Assembly (NCBI GenBank): GCA_015679605.1
Contig: JAAAVE010000629.1
Coordinates: 1-15,729, forward strand
From: Podila epigama
Taxonomy: Eukaryota > Mortierellomycota > Mortierellomycetes > Mortierellales > Mortierellaceae
DNA: 15,729 bases
Reading direction: 5' to 3'
Shown here in pieces: positions 1 to 15,729 of this stretch. The notes under the pieces were generated by a model. It had not been told where the DNA came from. It searched no databases and saw nothing but the letters and a program-made list of their open reading frames with translations. The translations under genes were made by a program, and so were the position numbers. Each line of letters opens with the position of its first letter. Position 1 is the stretch's first letter.

Positions 1-140
1 TCTCTAGTAGGATCCTCAGAGACTACACGCGGTACTCCTTTATTATAAAATTTTATTAATAAAGGATGAAGATATAGTCCACTCATTAACGAGAGTTAAT
101 GTAAATTATGTATAAAAAACATTAAATTTTTAAAATTAGG
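1..140 (+). other. 3' end of a group I intron in cox3
   Basis: This is the downstream end of a group I intron that begins left of the window. An R-type core element (TCAGAGACTACACG, 16-29) and an S element (GAAGATATAGTCC, 68-80) are legible on the + strand, in the order and spacing expected for the P7 region. The intron should end at G140: the next two bases (TT) complete a Phe codon in front of the recognisable cox3 terminus. The stretch CTAGTAGGATCC just before R is also present in cox1 intron V, on the other strand. No endonuclease frame is visible in this part. Confidence 0.75.
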
Positions 141-196
141 TTGTAGATATTGTATGGTTATTAGTATTTATCTTCTTCTACTATTGGGGTTCATAA
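141..196 (+). CDS. cox3: cox3 last exon (C-terminus of cytochrome c oxidase subunit 3)
   Basis: This is the terminal exon of cytochrome c oxidase subunit 3, a membrane subunit of complex IV in the inner mitochondrial membrane. After two bases that complete a split codon, it reads VDIVWLLVFIFFYYWGS and a TAA stop at 194-196. This matches the end of the last transmembrane helix of Cox3 (family pattern: WHFVDxVWL...YWWGS). The upstream part, including WHF, lies before the intron and outside the window. The exon start at 141 is inferred from codon phase and from the group I rule that the intron ends in G. It is transcribed opposite to nad4 and cox1. Confidence 0.88.
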
Positions 197-240
197 TAAT
201 TATGAATCTTTAATAAGTTAAAGGTATATTAAAAATTGAC

Positions 241-267
241 ACCCTTCTCCTTTTAGAGGATAAGGGT
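241..267 (+). other. stem-loop 44 bases after the cox3 stop
   Basis: ACCCTT (241-246) pairs with AAGGGT (262-267). After a single C-T mismatch, TCC pairs with GGA, leaving a 7-base loop (TTTTAGA). Its position just behind cox3 suggests an mRNA 3'-processing or transcript-stabilising element. There is no T-run like that of a bacterial terminator, so the function is inference. Confidence 0.5.
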
Positions 268-410
268 GGAAGATTACCACGAATTCCATTAGCCAGACCC
301 CTAATCTTTTATTTTCGCCCTTCCAAATTTGTATTTTCCTAAAAATACTTTCTTACCTATAGAGAAAGAGATTTCCCTCTCTCTTATTAGACTTAATATT
401 TATAACCAAT

Positions 411-450
411 ATTAGTTATCTTATAGTTTTATTAGTTATCTTATAGCAAT
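411..450 (+). repeat. 20-bp tandem repeat, two copies
   Basis: ATTAGTTATCTTATAG occurs at 411-426 and again at 431-446, a period of 20 bases. The unit is not a multiple of three, so it shifts the reading frame that runs through it toward the short nad4-like frame at 416-544. It looks like slippage in decaying DNA. Confidence 0.8.
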
Positions 451-544
451 ATTAACTTTATTATTACTTCTTCTTACCTTTATTCCTCCCCGGATGGGAA
501 TTTACCCTACACCAATATTAAACACCATGCTGTCGGTGTGCTAA
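416..544 (+). pseudogene. short hydrophobic frame ending in a nad4-like GIYP motif
   Basis: An open frame without a start reads a leucine-rich hydrophobic stretch, then PPRMGIYPTPILNTMLSVC and a TAA stop at 542-544. GIYP followed by a few residues and Leu, close behind a hydrophobic helix, is typical of the C-terminus of NADH dehydrogenase subunit 4. The intact nad4 in this window has LGIYPNVVLESL at the same place. The frame is closed upstream by TAG at 413-415, within the tandem repeat. It may be a leftover of a duplicated or displaced nad4 end, but the match is short and could be chance. The rest of 197-580 shows only small hairpins (366-385, 485-500) and AT-rich sequence. Confidence 0.25.
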
Positions 545-580
545 TTTTGGGCCGACGTTAAATAAAAAATTAAAAAAAAA

Positions 581-1084
581 ATGTTACACTTTTTAAACAA
601 AGGCCTTGTTAATGCCTTAAAATTAAGAATTATTTGCCCAGGATCTTATCTTAATAAATTATTTTATAAAAAATCTTTCTCTTCTATAAATAATCATGAT
701 TTTAATAAACCTACTAATAATAATTTTAATAAACCTAATAATAAGTTAGATAAATCTATAATTTCTTCTTTCTTTTCCTCTTCTTTTATTAATTCTTTAA
801 AAAATACATATCGTTATATAGAATCAATGTTTCTTATTTTACTTTTAATCCAACTATTTTTAATTATAGTAATAGGTTCATTAATTATGATTATCTTTGC
901 TGTAGTAGTAATAATAATACTAATAATAGACAGTGTAACTTCAGATTTTTACGGGATTAATAAAAGTTTAATTCTTTTTTCTTATTGTAACTCACATAAA
1001 AAATCACCCAATGAATTATATGGTGATCATTATGATGAAGAAGAGGATGATCTTGATTTAGAACCAGGATTAAAAAGATACTAA
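581..1084 (+). CDS. orphan ORF, hypothetical protein with a hydrophobic middle
   Basis: A 167-codon frame preceded by an A-rich leader. Residues 1-20 form a weakly basic amphipathic start. Residues 25-75 are rich in Asn, Lys and Ser. Residues 81-117 are strongly hydrophobic, enough for one long or two short membrane segments. The end is acidic (DEEEDDLDLE, about 152-161). I do not recognise it as a standard mitochondrial gene. The frame stays open past its TAA for another 38 codons, and the sequence after that continues in shifted frames, so this is probably the 5' part of a longer gene now cut by a stop. Plasmid-type DNA polymerase genes of fungal mitochondria have such poorly conserved N-termini, so that origin is a guess. 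Confidence 0.4.
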   Translation: MLHFLNKGLVNALKLRIICPGSYLNKLFYKKSFSSINNHDFNKPTNNNFNKPNNKLDKSIISSFFSSSFINSLKNTYRYIESMFLILLLIQLFLIIVIGSLIMIIFAVVVIIILIIDSVTSDFYGINKSLILFSYCNSHKKSPNELYGDHYDEEEDDLDLEPGLKRY

Positions 1085-1460
1085 GGTGAAGAAATTGAGT
1101 TTGCTTTTACAGGACCTTTGACTCAACTACCTAATATTTTAGACAAAGAATTTATAGAAAAATTGAAAACTTTTATTAATTCTATTGAATTAAAAGATTA
1201 ATATATATATATATTACATTGGTATTTATATAGAAATATTAGAAGATTCTTATACTAAATATGGTAATGCCTTAATTGGTGAGAATTAAAATATTTATTC
1301 TTTATTAATTAGAAAAGAAAGTGATCGAGATAATATATATTACAATAATACTTTTAAAGAAATCAAAGAAAAATTTTAATGATATTATTGCAGTATATGA
1401 AGAAGATAATAGTGTTTTTATAATAGTAAGCCTTCTGAATATAAATATGGCTTTATTTGT
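1085..1460 (+). pseudogene. decayed continuation of the orphan ORF, possibly plasmid DNA polymerase N-region
   Basis: Directly after the TAA at 1082-1084 the same frame reads GEEIEFAFTGPLTQLPNILD and on to a TAA at 1199-1201. A (TA)n run then shifts the frame, after which a protein-like text resumes: YIGIYIEILEDSYTKYGNAL, a stop, then LLIRKESDRDNIYYNNTFKE. A T-run causes another shift to FNDIIAVYEEDNSVF, and a last shift gives SKPSEYKYGF. Reading these in order gives one plausible, mostly charged protein segment broken by at least two stops and three shifts. Patterns such as FxGPLTQ...DKEFIEKL recall the N-terminal region of type B DNA polymerases of fungal linear mitochondrial plasmids. That is from memory of the family and not verified. 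Confidence 0.45.
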
Positions 1461-1506
1461 TAATCACACAACCATTTTTCGCCTAATTATATATATTTAT
1501 GTTATT

Positions 1507-2308
1507 TTAACCCTGATAATTGTCGAAATCTGTAATTATTTGTGAATTAAATCATATCTCGCAGTAATTTTTATATATTACTGAAGTGTTATTTTCATTA
1601 CATTCTCCTTTTGAATAAAAAAAAAAATTCTTTTATTAAAAATAAAATAGGTAATTCTCTTTTATGAAGATGAATAGCATAAGAAGCATATGGACTCTTA
1701 TCTCTTTAATTAAATATGAAAGCAGCATCACCAGTGGTAAACCTACTAACCCAATAATAATTAAATATATCTTTAATAACAACAAATACTGGTTTTGGTC
1801 TAATCTTAACACTAGGAAAAGCTTTATTTATTTGAGAGTCCTAAATTAATAGCTCCTTTGATAGTAACTATTTTTTTTTCAAGACCTTCTCGAGTTAAAT
1901 GTTCCTTATTAACTATCAATAATTCACATTATTTCCATAATTAATTATCAATTTTAGCGTTTGTAACGGATTATTTTCAAAATGGGGAATAAGAATATTC
2001 TTTATAGATTTCATGTCTTGTATAATATAAGAAACTACATCTCTATTAGATTCAATTCGTATAGTACCAACCCCACCAAAAAAAGATTGTATTTCTTTTA
2101 ATAAAGGCAAATTTTTAGAATGTAAATTAATCTTAAATGTAGTTTGAACTCTCCAATTAATTATTAAATCTTTAATTTTACTAGGGGTAATCATAAGACA
2201 ACCCTCAGCATCTATAAAACCTGCTAGAAATGAAGGATCCAATTTTTGGTTAGAATTAAGCGTCACACCTACTAAAGGAATTAAAAAAAGTAACGACCTC
2301 TTTAAGTT
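1507..2308 (-). pseudogene. broken LAGLIDADG homing endonuclease behind nad4
   Basis: A site-specific DNA endonuclease gene of the two-motif LAGLIDADG type, now frameshifted. The first half is intact (2266-1916): LAGFIDAEGC is motif one, followed by the FFGGVGTIRIE strand region and IPHFENNPLQTLK. After a frameshift a second piece reads VNKEHLTREGLEK, typical of the linker in this family. Another shift leads to KAFPSVKIRP and then WVSRFTTGDAAF, a worn second motif. A weak trace (FNSQIITDFDNY) marks the end near 1507. The frame is also open upstream back to the nad4 stop, in the nad4 frame, and includes SLLFLIPLVGV, which resembles an ND4 N-terminus. It could be an intron or free-standing mobile gene that landed at the nad4 end. 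It cannot make a full enzyme. Confidence 0.75.
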
Positions 2309-3763
2309 CTAGGGAGGGGGGGGGGTGTTTACACCAATTAGTAAAGAACTCAATCCAAGATGTAAAGATTCTAATACAACATTTGGGTAAATACCTAAAA
2401 TGAAAGAAACGATAATTAATGGTAATACAACAAAGAATTCTCTTCTAGAGATATCTGGCATTGTAGACATGTATCTAGAAGCTTGCCCGAACGATACTCT
2501 ATTAAATAACCAAATTGAATAAGCTGCAGATAAGAACATACCAGTTGCACCTAGAATAGTGATTATTGGATTTAATTGGAAAGCTCCTGCATAACTCATA
2601 AATTCACCAATAAAGTTACCAGAGAATGGAGTACCAATATTAGCTAAAGTAGCAAAGAAGAAAATTAAAGAAAGTATTGGCATTGAAGTCGCTATTCCTC
2701 TGTAGTATTTAATAATTCTAGTATGACTTCTAGTATATAAGATGTCACCTACGATAATAAATAATAAAGGAGAAATTACACCATGGGCTAAACCTAATAT
2801 TACTGCACCTTCTAATCCTTGAAGATTGTTAGAGAATAAACCTAAAACAACAACTCCCATATGCGAAACAGAAGAGTAAGCAATTATAGCTTTAACATCT
2901 ATTAATCGTAAACAAGTTAAAGAGGCATAAATTATACTAATTACAGCTAAAGTATATATTAGAGGAGTGAAGTACAATGTAGCATCTGGGAAGAATGGTA
3001 TCATAACTCTTAAAGCTAGGTAAGTAGCTAATTTAAGTATAACACCTGCTAGTAAAACAGAACCTCCTATTGGTGCTGCTACATGGGCGAACCCAAGCCA
3101 GATGTGCCCTGGAATTAATGGAGTTTTAACAATAAAAGCAATTAAGAATCCAACAAAAAGTAATTTTTGTACATCTGAACCAAAATCTATTGTAGATAAA
3201 ATTTGAAAATCTGTTGTTCCTGTTAAAATTAGAATAGTAATTATAGATAATAACATAAATAAAGATCCGAATAATGTATATAAGAATAATAAAAACCCAG
3301 CTTTTTCTTTAGTTAATAAATCACCGAAATTAATTATTATAATAAATAATGGGATTAAGATACTTTCGAAGAAAATATAAAATAATAATATGTCTAAAAC
3401 TATAAAAGTTGCTATTAATAAACTTTCTAATATTAAAAAATTTAATAAGTAAGATTTAAGATTATTTTTATGATCCCAACTTGTTAATATTATTATAGGA
3501 AAAAGGAATGTTGTTAATAATACAAAAAATAATGATATACCATCTATTCCCACGTTAAAATGACAGAAAGATATTTCTGCCCATTCTTGTACAAATTGGT
3601 ATTCATGTGTATTATTGTCAAATTTCCCCCATATTATTAAAGAAATTACAAAATTAATTATTGTTGTTCCTAATGTTATACGTTTCATCAATGATTCATT
3701 TTTATTCACAAAAAGTAAACTTAATGCACCTATTAAAGGTATAAAAAATAAACTAGTAAGCAT
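2309..3763 (-). CDS. nad4: NADH dehydrogenase subunit 4
   Basis: Core proton-pumping membrane subunit of respiratory complex I, in the inner mitochondrial membrane. It is 484 codons, full length for fungal ND4, with ATG at 3763-3761 and TAG at 2311-2309. It has about 13 hydrophobic segments. Family signatures include LFYIFFESILIPLF (with the conserved Glu), HVAAPIGGSVLLAG, ILKLATYLALRV, AYSSVSHMGVV, GLAHGVISPLLF and NIGTPFSGNF. The C-terminus ends in VNTPPPP, encoded by a run of ten C (2325-2316) right before the stop. A slip there would change the end, so it may be a sequencing hotspot. There is no intron. A broken LAGLIDADG gene follows in the same frame directly after the TAG. A hairpin and G-tracts lie in the leader. 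Confidence 0.97.
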   Translation of the reverse strand: MLTSLFFIPLIGALSLLFVNKNESLMKRITLGTTIINFVISLIIWGKFDNNTHEYQFVQEWAEISFCHFNVGIDGISLFFVLLTTFLFPIIILTSWDHKNNLKSYLLNFLILESLLIATFIVLDILLFYIFFESILIPLFIIIINFGDLLTKEKAGFLLFLYTLFGSLFMLLSIITILILTGTTDFQILSTIDFGSDVQKLLFVGFLIAFIVKTPLIPGHIWLGFAHVAAPIGGSVLLAGVILKLATYLALRVMIPFFPDATLYFTPLIYTLAVISIIYASLTCLRLIDVKAIIAYSSVSHMGVVVLGLFSNNLQGLEGAVILGLAHGVISPLLFIIVGDILYTRSHTRIIKYYRGIATSMPILSLIFFFATLANIGTPFSGNFIGEFMSYAGAFQLNPIITILGATGMFLSAAYSIWLFNRVSFGQASRYMSTMPDISRREFFVVLPLIIVSFILGIYPNVVLESLHLGLSSLLIGVNTPPPP

Positions 3764-3948
3764 AGAAATTATATGTTTTACGCCTTTGAGGCAAAATACT
3801 TTTAAATTTCTATATTATCATTTAGCACAAGAGAATAATCTCATAATTTAGCGGTATATAAGTTATTATTAACTTTTTTTATAAATTAAGCTTGTCGTAT
3901 ATTAGCTAAAAATGCTTATGGTCCTTCGCTAGACATAAATAGTCTCGC

Positions 3949-3993
3949 TATATAGGTAAGAATAATTTCAATGGTAAATATTCTTACTATATA
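3949..3993 (-). other. 15-bp stem-loop upstream of nad4
   Basis: GTAAGAATA (3956-3964) pairs perfectly with TATTCTTAC (3979-3987) around a 14-base loop. TATATA on both flanks extends the stem with a one-base bulge (G3955). It lies about 190 bases upstream of the nad4 start, next to the G-tracts at 4002-4017. It is a candidate transcript-end or processing structure, with the function inferred from position only. Confidence 0.5.
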
Positions 3994-4001
3994 TTAAATT
4001 T

Positions 4002-4017
4002 GGAGAGGGGGAGGGGG
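4002..4017 (+). other. G-rich tract in AT-rich spacer
   Basis: GGAGAGGGGGAGGGGG stands out in sequence that is otherwise almost all A and T. It resembles the G/C runs at the nad4 and cox1 gene ends (2312-2325, 5880-5885). It may be a relic of a gene end or a replication or transcription mark. No function can be assigned. Confidence 0.6.
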
Positions 4018-4148
4018 TAAATTTTTATTTAGTTATAAAAAACCGGGAATTAAAACTTTAAGACCACTTATTATCATATTTTTATAGTTATACTTATACA
4101 TAAAATGGAATAAATAAAATAAAAATAAATTTATTTAAATAAAAAAAA

Positions 4149-4217
4149 TTAAGAGGAGAAGGATATCTTAACTGATTCTAAAGGTAATTGACCTTCAAAT
4201 GTATAGAATGCAGGTAG
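4149..4217 (-). pseudogene. stranded second copy of the cox1 3' terminus
   Basis: On the minus strand this reads LPAFYTFEGQLPLESV, then KISFSS and a TAA at 4151-4149. It aligns with the live cox1 end (PPAFHAFEGQLPVQSV, about 5890-5940), sharing TTTGAAGGTCAATTACCT exactly, while the flanking codons differ. Its own stop is intact, so it looks like a former functional gene end. It lies 1.65 kb downstream of the live cox1 stop, with a dead GIY-YIG endonuclease in between. Such stranded ends are known in fungal mitochondria where a mobile endonuclease element brought in a replacement C-terminus and displaced the resident one. Here that history is inference. It has no start and cannot be translated alone. 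Confidence 0.8.
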
Positions 4218-4245
4218 TTAAAAAAAGTTTATTGTACTTCCCAGT

Positions 4246-4307
4246 GGGGCGACCTCCCTTTTATCTTAAATCTTTTTAATATTCATATTAAAAATCCCGG
4301 GAGCCCC
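4246..4307. other. compound stem-loop next to the stranded cox1 end
   Basis: The inner stem TTTTTAATAT (4273-4282) and ATATTAAAAA (4285-4294) is a perfect 10-bp palindrome around TC. Outside it, GGGGC (4246-4250) and TCCC (4255-4258) can pair with GGGAGCCCC (4299-4307). It is unusually GC-rich for this spacer. It could be a mobile double-hairpin element, the remains of an intron's 3' structure, or an RNA-processing signal. Confidence 0.55.
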
Positions 4308-4310
4308 TTT

Positions 4311-5289
4311 CATAAAGTATGTTGGAATAATTAATTATTAAGAGCATTCGATAGTAAAAGCCATTTTTTATAGTAAACATAAATTTTTATATATAATCAG
4401 ATACGCCCGTTTGCTACAATTAAATTTACCATTTCTGTTTAATTATCAAAAGAATTGGTATACAAGAATTATTTCAGAATAAGAAGTGTTATTACACTAT
4501 TCAAGTCTTCTTACACTATAGGAAGTCTTCTTTCTTTTTAAGGATAGAAAAGGCAAACTTTTTTATTTTTCTGAAAGTAAAAGGGTAAGATTTTATCTTA
4601 AATAGGTAGAAAGACTAACTTTTTTTTATAAAATGCTAACATTTTATCTTAAGACTCTAAAATCTAACATCATTTACATACCTTTCCTTTGTTAATTGTT
4701 TATTAATCTTTAAATTCGTTATTTATACCTTTCTTCATGTTTAATTTATCACATCTATTACTAATTTAGTTTATTTTTAATTTTTATTTTTTTTTTCTGA
4801 AAAACCCTACAAAAAGCTCTTCACAGGCTAAACATTTTATATTCACTTGATCAGACTAAATCTCTTTTATAATTTATAATTTTTCCTCATATGCGAAATG
4901 ATTATATGTGATTCTTTTTACTTTTCTCGTGCGATATAATTAATAATTATTTATTAATTTTATTATGCGACAATTTTGACAAATATCTTAATTTCTTATC
5001 TGATTACTTGAGTTAAAGTATTAAATACTCTTCACCATTTCTTAAAGACATATAGTTATTCATTCAGTTGCATGCTTCTTCTGCCATATGTAATTTTTAA
5101 AAGGGAGAATATTGGATAAGTATCTATAAGACAGTCAGATAAATATTGAATACTTATAAAGTCCTATATAAAGGGATAGTAGCATATCCTTCATCTCTAT
5201 GAGACAGTGAAAATAAAAAGATACTAAAACCCTATATATTGTCTATCTATCTTATCTATAAGACCGTACCGTTAAAGAAATTCTAGAAC
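4311..5289. other. AT-rich spacer without a recognisable gene
   Basis: I see no open frame, tRNA or rRNA here. Some short motifs recur: TACACTAT and AAGTCTTCTT twice each around 4490-4535, TTTTATCTTA around 4590-4650, and ATCTATAAGAC at about 5122 and 5255. These suggest slippage in non-coding DNA. If the stranded cox1 end was once joined to the live gene, this is probably the body of the decayed intervening element. Confidence 0.5.
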
Positions 5290-5600
5290 ATTTTACTTTT
5301 TAATACTATAGAAAGACCTGTTATCTTAAAAATATTCGAGTATAGCTAAACTAAATGCAAAATAATCATGTTTAAGTAAGGCTTAGTAATTATCTTATAT
5401 TTTATTTTGGATACGTTTCGTTTTTAAAAAAGATATTGAATAGTAATTATGTAATCTATCATATTTATTCATTATTATCTTTACATATTGTTTTCCTTCT
5501 TATAGATGATTCCAAAAATATTTCCTTGTTTACCTTTGTTATCATTTAAGACTTGATTTTTACCTGTCTCTGCATTTTTATAAAATATAATAGGTATAAA
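5290..5600 (-). pseudogene. decayed GIY-YIG homing endonuclease
   Basis: Broken minus-strand text typical of fungal intron GIY-YIG enzymes. FYKNAETGKNQVLNDNKGKQ (from about 5594) matches the N-terminal leader that precedes the GIY motif. It is followed by a worn IFGIIYKKEN. After stops and a shift, RLHNYYSISFLKTKR and then ALLKHDYFAFSLAILEY (about 5376-5325) match the segment carrying the catalytic Arg region and the helix before the catalytic Glu. Several stops separate these pieces, so it is dead. It lies between the live cox1 stop and the stranded second cox1 end, which makes it the likely remnant of the element that separated them. The intact GIY-YIG gene in cox1 intron VI shares the FALAILE segment. 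Confidence 0.65.
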
Positions 5601-5726
5601 TCACATCATTTATGTCTCATGATTTTAAATAATATTGTTGTTTGAAATTCCTCCCATTTCGGCCTACAATGGTAATAAGAATGTACCCTATAATTCCTCA
5701 CTAATTATAATATTAAAAATAATTCT

Positions 5727-5739
5727 TCGCCTTTGGCGA
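5727..5739. other. small GC hairpin downstream of cox1
   Basis: TCGCC TTT GGCGA is a 5-bp stem with a 3-base loop, in the cox1 3' region. A near relative, CGCCTTTGAGGC, lies at 3781-3792 just upstream of nad4. Such GC hairpins recur in fungal mitochondrial spacers. The role is unknown. Confidence 0.4.
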
Positions 5740-5871
5740 TGATTCCTTCGGTTTCTCAGTCTTATACTAACCATTAAAATTTTATTATCAAAGAACTAAT
5801 TTATTTTGATCATCCTATTATTAATATAAAATTCGTGTAGACTAGTTAGTCATTTTTAACATTAAGAATAA

Positions 5872-15641
<9,770 letters not shown>

Positions 15642-15642
15642 C

Positions 15643-15729
15643 TATTTTTTAATGAATATATATAAACATTATAGTAATTTAAATATATATATAAACATTG
15701 TAGTAATTTAATTATAAAGTTAACTTTAT
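15643..15729 (-). other. 3' end of a further cox1 group I intron (runs off the window)
   Basis: Upstream of the exon at 15641 the minus-strand sequence is pure AT and does not encode the Cox1 residues expected before MPALIGG (LMIFFMV). It is therefore intronic. The most likely splice is an exon ending GT, then this intron ending in ATAG at 15642, then A|ATG, which restores Val-Met. No core element is visible in these few bases. It contains ATATATATAAACATT-like direct repeats (about 15658-15699). Confidence 0.6.

Noticed and set aside
485-560. Possible small structured RNA or tRNA (CACCATGCTGTCGGTG, GTCGG...CCGAC)
   Set aside because: The two stems share the same GG and exclude each other, and no anticodon arm, T-loop or RNase P RNA motif is visible.
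1321-1545. Open frame of 74 codons, + strand
   Set aside because: It joins unrelated pieces: only FNDIIAVYEEDNSVF belongs to the decayed gene, and the rest is out of phase with it. It is not a gene by itself.
1664-1849. Open frame of 61 codons, + strand
   Set aside because: It is the antisense of the decayed second half of the LAGLIDADG gene behind nad4.
3615-3851. Open frame of 78 codons, + strand
   Set aside because: It is mostly antisense to the nad4 5' end, with no recognisable protein features.
3890-3960. tRNA-like run (GGTCCTTCGCTAGACATAAATAGTCTCGC)
   Set aside because: There is only one short stem (AGAC/GTCT), with no acceptor stem or T-loop.
4480-5275. CRISPR-like or satellite repeats
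   Set aside because: The short motifs recur irregularly without constant spacing, consistent with slippage in AT-rich spacer.

Overview
The window is part of a fungal mitochondrial genome. It is very AT-rich, carries respiratory-chain genes (cox3, nad4, cox1), and its cox1 is cut up by group I introns that encode homing endonucleases. Genes lie on both strands: cox3 on +, nad4 and cox1 on -. This is common in basidiomycetes and rarer in ascomycetes, and some cox1 residues (MIGAVDMAF) also look basidiomycete-like. That placement is inference; only 'filamentous fungal mitochondrion' is firm. Tryptophan is TGG wherever I checked it in exons.

Layout. Positions 1-196 (+) hold the 3' end of a group I intron in cox3 and the last cox3 exon (about 18 residues plus stop). 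Positions 197-580 hold a hairpin after cox3, a 20-bp tandem repeat and a short hydrophobic frame that looks like a nad4-type C-terminus. Positions 581-1460 (+) hold a 167-codon orphan frame followed by a chain of broken frames, probably a decayed gene from a fungal linear mitochondrial plasmid. Positions 1507-2308 (-) hold a frameshifted LAGLIDADG endonuclease gene directly after nad4 and in its frame. Positions 2309-3763 (-) hold a complete nad4.

Positions 3764-5871 form a 2.1-kb spacer. It holds a nad4-leader hairpin, G-tracts, a second stranded copy of the cox1 3' terminus (4149-4217), a large compound stem-loop beside it, and a decayed GIY-YIG endonuclease (about 5290-5600). Positions 5872-15641 (-) are cox1: seven exons (last about 467 codons) and six complete group I introns, with a seventh intron running off the window's right edge.

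The six introns carry seven intact endonuclease frames: six LAGLIDADG and one GIY-YIG. In the 5'-to-3' order of cox1 I call them introns I to VI. All six begin directly after an exon T and end with G. Ribozyme core elements (P, Q, R, S) can be read in them. In introns II, III and IV the endonuclease frame runs through core elements, so the same bases act as ribozyme and as code. Intron II (2396 nt) is exceptional. It holds two paralogous LAGLIDADG genes and what looks like one set of core elements shared between two tandem, partly decayed intron copies.

The most interesting signals are the stranded cox1 terminus separated from the live terminus by a dead endonuclease, which suggests replacement of a gene end by a mobile element, and the compound intron II. 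No tRNA or rRNA gene was recognised.
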